NCBI RefSeq assembly: GCF_042682745.1
Contig: NZ_JBHUIO010000005.1
Location: 62,001 to 126,000 of the forward strand
Source of the DNA: Tumebacillus_A lipolyticus
Lineage (GTDB): Bacteria; Bacillota; Bacilli; Tumebacillales; Tumebacillaceae
Length of the DNA: 64,000 nucleotides
Direction of reading: 5' to 3'
Positions 62,612 through 64,000 of the stretch are shown here, in pieces. Below the pieces are notes generated by a model that saw nothing but the letters and a program-made list of their open reading frames with translations, ran no database searches and was not told where the DNA came from. The position numbers and the translations under genes are program-made. The number at the start of each line of letters is the position of its first letter. Within the stretch, counting starts at the first letter, position 1.

Positions 62612-63070
62612 TCATTTCAGGCTTGGAAACCCTTGCTGCCGCAGCGCCTCAAAGACGACGACAGCCACCGCGTTCGACAGGTTGAGCGATCTGGCGTCCG
62701 GCAGGATCGGGATGCGAATGCAGGTCTCGCGATTCGCTTCGATCAGCTCGTCTGGCAACCCTCGCGTCTCTCTGCCAAAGACAAAAAAGTCGTCAGGCCC
62801 GTATTCGACCTCCGTGTACGACTTGTCCGCTTTGGTGGTTGCAAAAAAGAAACGCCCCTGCGGATACTTTGCTCGCAGGTCTGCAAAACTGTCATGGTAA
62901 TGCAGATCGAGCAGGTGCCAATAATCGAGGCCAGCACGCTTTAATTGCTTATCGTCAACAGAGAAGCCGAGCGGCTTGACAAGGTGCAAGGTGATGCCTG
63001 TGCACGAACAGGTTCGCGAGATGTTCCCCGTATTAGCTGGTATCTCAGGTTCGACAAGAACAATGTGCAT
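62612..63070 (-). CDS. trmL: tRNA (cytidine(34)-2'-O)-methyltransferase TrmL
   Basis: A 152-residue SPOUT methyltransferase. The conserved EPEIPANTGNISRTC start, FGRETRGLP and the knotted SAM site IPILPDARSLNLSNAVAVV are those of TrmL, which methylates the wobble ribose of tRNA-Leu isoacceptors. AAGGGGG precedes the ATG. Confidence 0.94.
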   Translation of the reverse strand: MHIVLVEPEIPANTGNISRTCSCTGITLHLVKPLGFSVDDKQLKRAGLDYWHLLDLHYHDSFADLRAKYPQGRFFFATTKADKSYTEVEYGPDDFFVFGRETRGLPDELIEANRETCIRIPILPDARSLNLSNAVAVVVFEALRQQGFPSLK

Positions 63071-63132
63071 GAATATGCAACCCCCTTCAGTTAAATTGCA
63101 GGGTTTAAGTCGGCTCTAAGATACTAGCATAC

Positions 63133-63167
63133 AAAAAGGAACAGCCTCCCGCAACTGTGAAGGCTGT
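63133..63167 (-). terminator. Possible intrinsic terminator after the amidase-domain gene
   Basis: ACAGCCT (63141-63147) pairs with AGGCTGT (63161-63167), with a short T-rich tail on the minus strand, 160 bases past the stop. The stretch between (63170-63329) shows nothing I can name. Confidence 0.45.
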
Positions 63168-63329
63168 CAGAAGATCGCGCGGGGTGTATTCAGGAATCCT
63201 TTGCAACTGTAACAAAACCTGTTCGATCGCTGGCGATTCTTTTGAACAGCTTTTCGTTAACAGTTGGAGTCCACATAAATACTACCATAAACCGACTGGA
63301 AAATGGAATGTAAATATGCTGGAAATAAA

Positions 63330-64000
63330 TCAGAAAATGTCCGGAATATGATAAAACGCGTATCGAGTTCGTGCCGTGTGCGCATAGCTGTCCCGATAAT
63401 CGAAATACCTGCGGTGGGAAGCTACTGTGTGCGCATTGACCAGCGGCATGCCATAGGCGTCGAAGTCGACCACCACCGTGTTGTGCTGCCAGCGGCCATC
63501 GCCGTCCCAATCGTAGCAGATCACATCGCCGATCTTCAGCTGGCGGGGATCGCCCACCTCTTGCGCATGCAACAGGCGCGGCAGGGCCAACTTAAACGAG
63601 TGGGCCACCGCCCAGGAGTAGCTCCAGGTCTTCCCACGGTACCACCAGCCTTTTGCCCGCGATTGACTCATCACGAACGGCATGCCGCCCGCATGCACCA
63701 CCTGCGAGATAAAATTGGTGCAGTCGTTGCCCTGTACCTTCATATAGCTCGGATTATACCCGTCCCACCAGCGCTCAGCATATTTATACGCTTTCAGGCG
63801 ATCATACCGCCCGCGCATCTGCCGCGCGACCGCTTCGTCCTCGCGATCTTCTGGCTGATCTGTCAGAGGTTGATCTGCGCGCCCACCGACCTGCTCAGCG
63901 TCCGCTAGGTCGCGCGCCACCTTCCAAGTCCCCCCGTCCAAGAGCAGGGTCAACCGCCGACGGCTCTTTCGCGCCTCATGACCGATCGTTCCCCCTTGGT
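63330..64000 (-). CDS. Amidase-domain protein (Amidase_6 type), 5' end outside the window
   Basis: The visible C-terminal part (223 codons) carries the amidase_6 papain-like domain: the catalytic Cys in VQGNDCTNFISQ, the His in RWQHNTVVVDFD and an Asn/Asp in VNAHTV. The open frame continues without a stop to the window edge (reading back through HEARKSRRRLTLLL), so the gene starts to the right of the window. The protein is usually secreted; no signal peptide can be judged here. Confidence 0.85.
   Translation of the reverse strand, partial: QGGTIGHEARKSRRRLTLLLDGGTWKVARDLADAEQVGGRADQPLTDQPEDREDEAVARQMRGRYDRLKAYKYAERWWDGYNPSYMKVQGNDCTNFISQVVHAGGMPFVMSQSRAKGWWYRGKTWSYSWAVAHSFKLALPRLLHAQEVGDPRQLKIGDVICYDWDGDGRWQHNTVVVDFDAYGMPLVNAHTVASHRRYFDYRDSYAHTARTRYAFYHIPDIF

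Noticed and set aside
1..64000. tRNA, rRNA, CRISPR arrays and insertion sequences
   Set aside because: No cloverleaf, rRNA block, regular repeat-spacer array or transposase was recognised in the window.

Overview
This window looks like the chromosome of a spore-forming Bacillota with fairly high GC. The gene order recalls Bacillus: polA-mutM-ytaF-coaE, dnaE-malic enzyme-accD-accA-pfkA-pyk, icd/mdh, ytoI/ytpI/ytkL, yheA-yheB and prkA-yhbH-spoVR. Sporulation genes run throughout (sda, ytaF, spoVR, yhbH, prkA, a yheC/yheD-type gene). An Alicyclobacillaceae-like (Tumebacillus-type) host would fit, but that is inference. No rRNA, tRNA or CRISPR was seen. Two short N runs (7590-7635 and 46396-46419) are assembly gaps, both at 3' ends of convergent genes.

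The centrepiece is at 47.6-56.4 kb. The sporulation kinase gene prkA is split in two. Its 5' part (55505-56389) encodes residues 1-289 and then runs into five foreign codons and a stop. Its 3' part (50229-about 51260) encodes the remaining 343 residues and leads into yhbH and spoVR. Between them lies an element of about 4.26 kb with a large serine recombinase, a complete htpG under a CIRCE/HrcA-type operator, and a divergent 52-codon ORF that could be the directionality factor. The same hexamer GATGAA sits in the same codon phase at both junctions. Precise excision would rebuild a 632-residue PrkA, essentially the length of the intact Bacillus protein. By analogy with the skin element in sigK, I read this as a sporulation-gene-intervening element in prkA, probably excised in the mother cell.

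Layout from left to right: 0-5 kb holds a VanZ-like protein, a holin/SLH-amidase pair, a CBS-ACT protein, citrate synthase, and sda with a DnaA-box cluster in its control region. 5-13 kb holds an RlmM-like methyltransferase, a tail-anchored PIN-like protein, hpt, and the polA-mutM-ytaF-coaE-slt operon. 13-17.5 kb is an oppBCDF operon without oppA, behind a long structured leader and a cluster of AGATTC motifs. 17.9-32.7 kb is central metabolism (mdh, icd, pyk, pfkA, accA, accD, malic enzyme) plus dnaE. 32.8-47.5 kb is a mixed block including a YhcX-like nitrilase, a GT-C glycosyltransferase, ytoI, ytpI, ytkL, yheA/yheB, a spore-coat ATP-grasp protein, an FAD oxidoreductase, a DUF92 protein and a C39-like peptidase. 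56.7-64 kb holds a TetR regulator (YhgD-like), a YhgE/Pip membrane protein with a degenerate ABC ATPase, an HTH-TPR regulator, a HAD hydrolase, trmL and the 3' part of an amidase-domain gene that leaves the window.

Two themes connect the genes. Sporulation appears at several levels: Sda checks entry against replication, YtaF and the coat protein act later, and PrkA-YhbH-SpoVR form one operon that is broken by the element. Central carbon flow is the second theme, from glycolysis (pfkA, pyk) through the TCA branch (citrate synthase, icd, mdh) and malic enzyme to malonyl-CoA (accA/accD).
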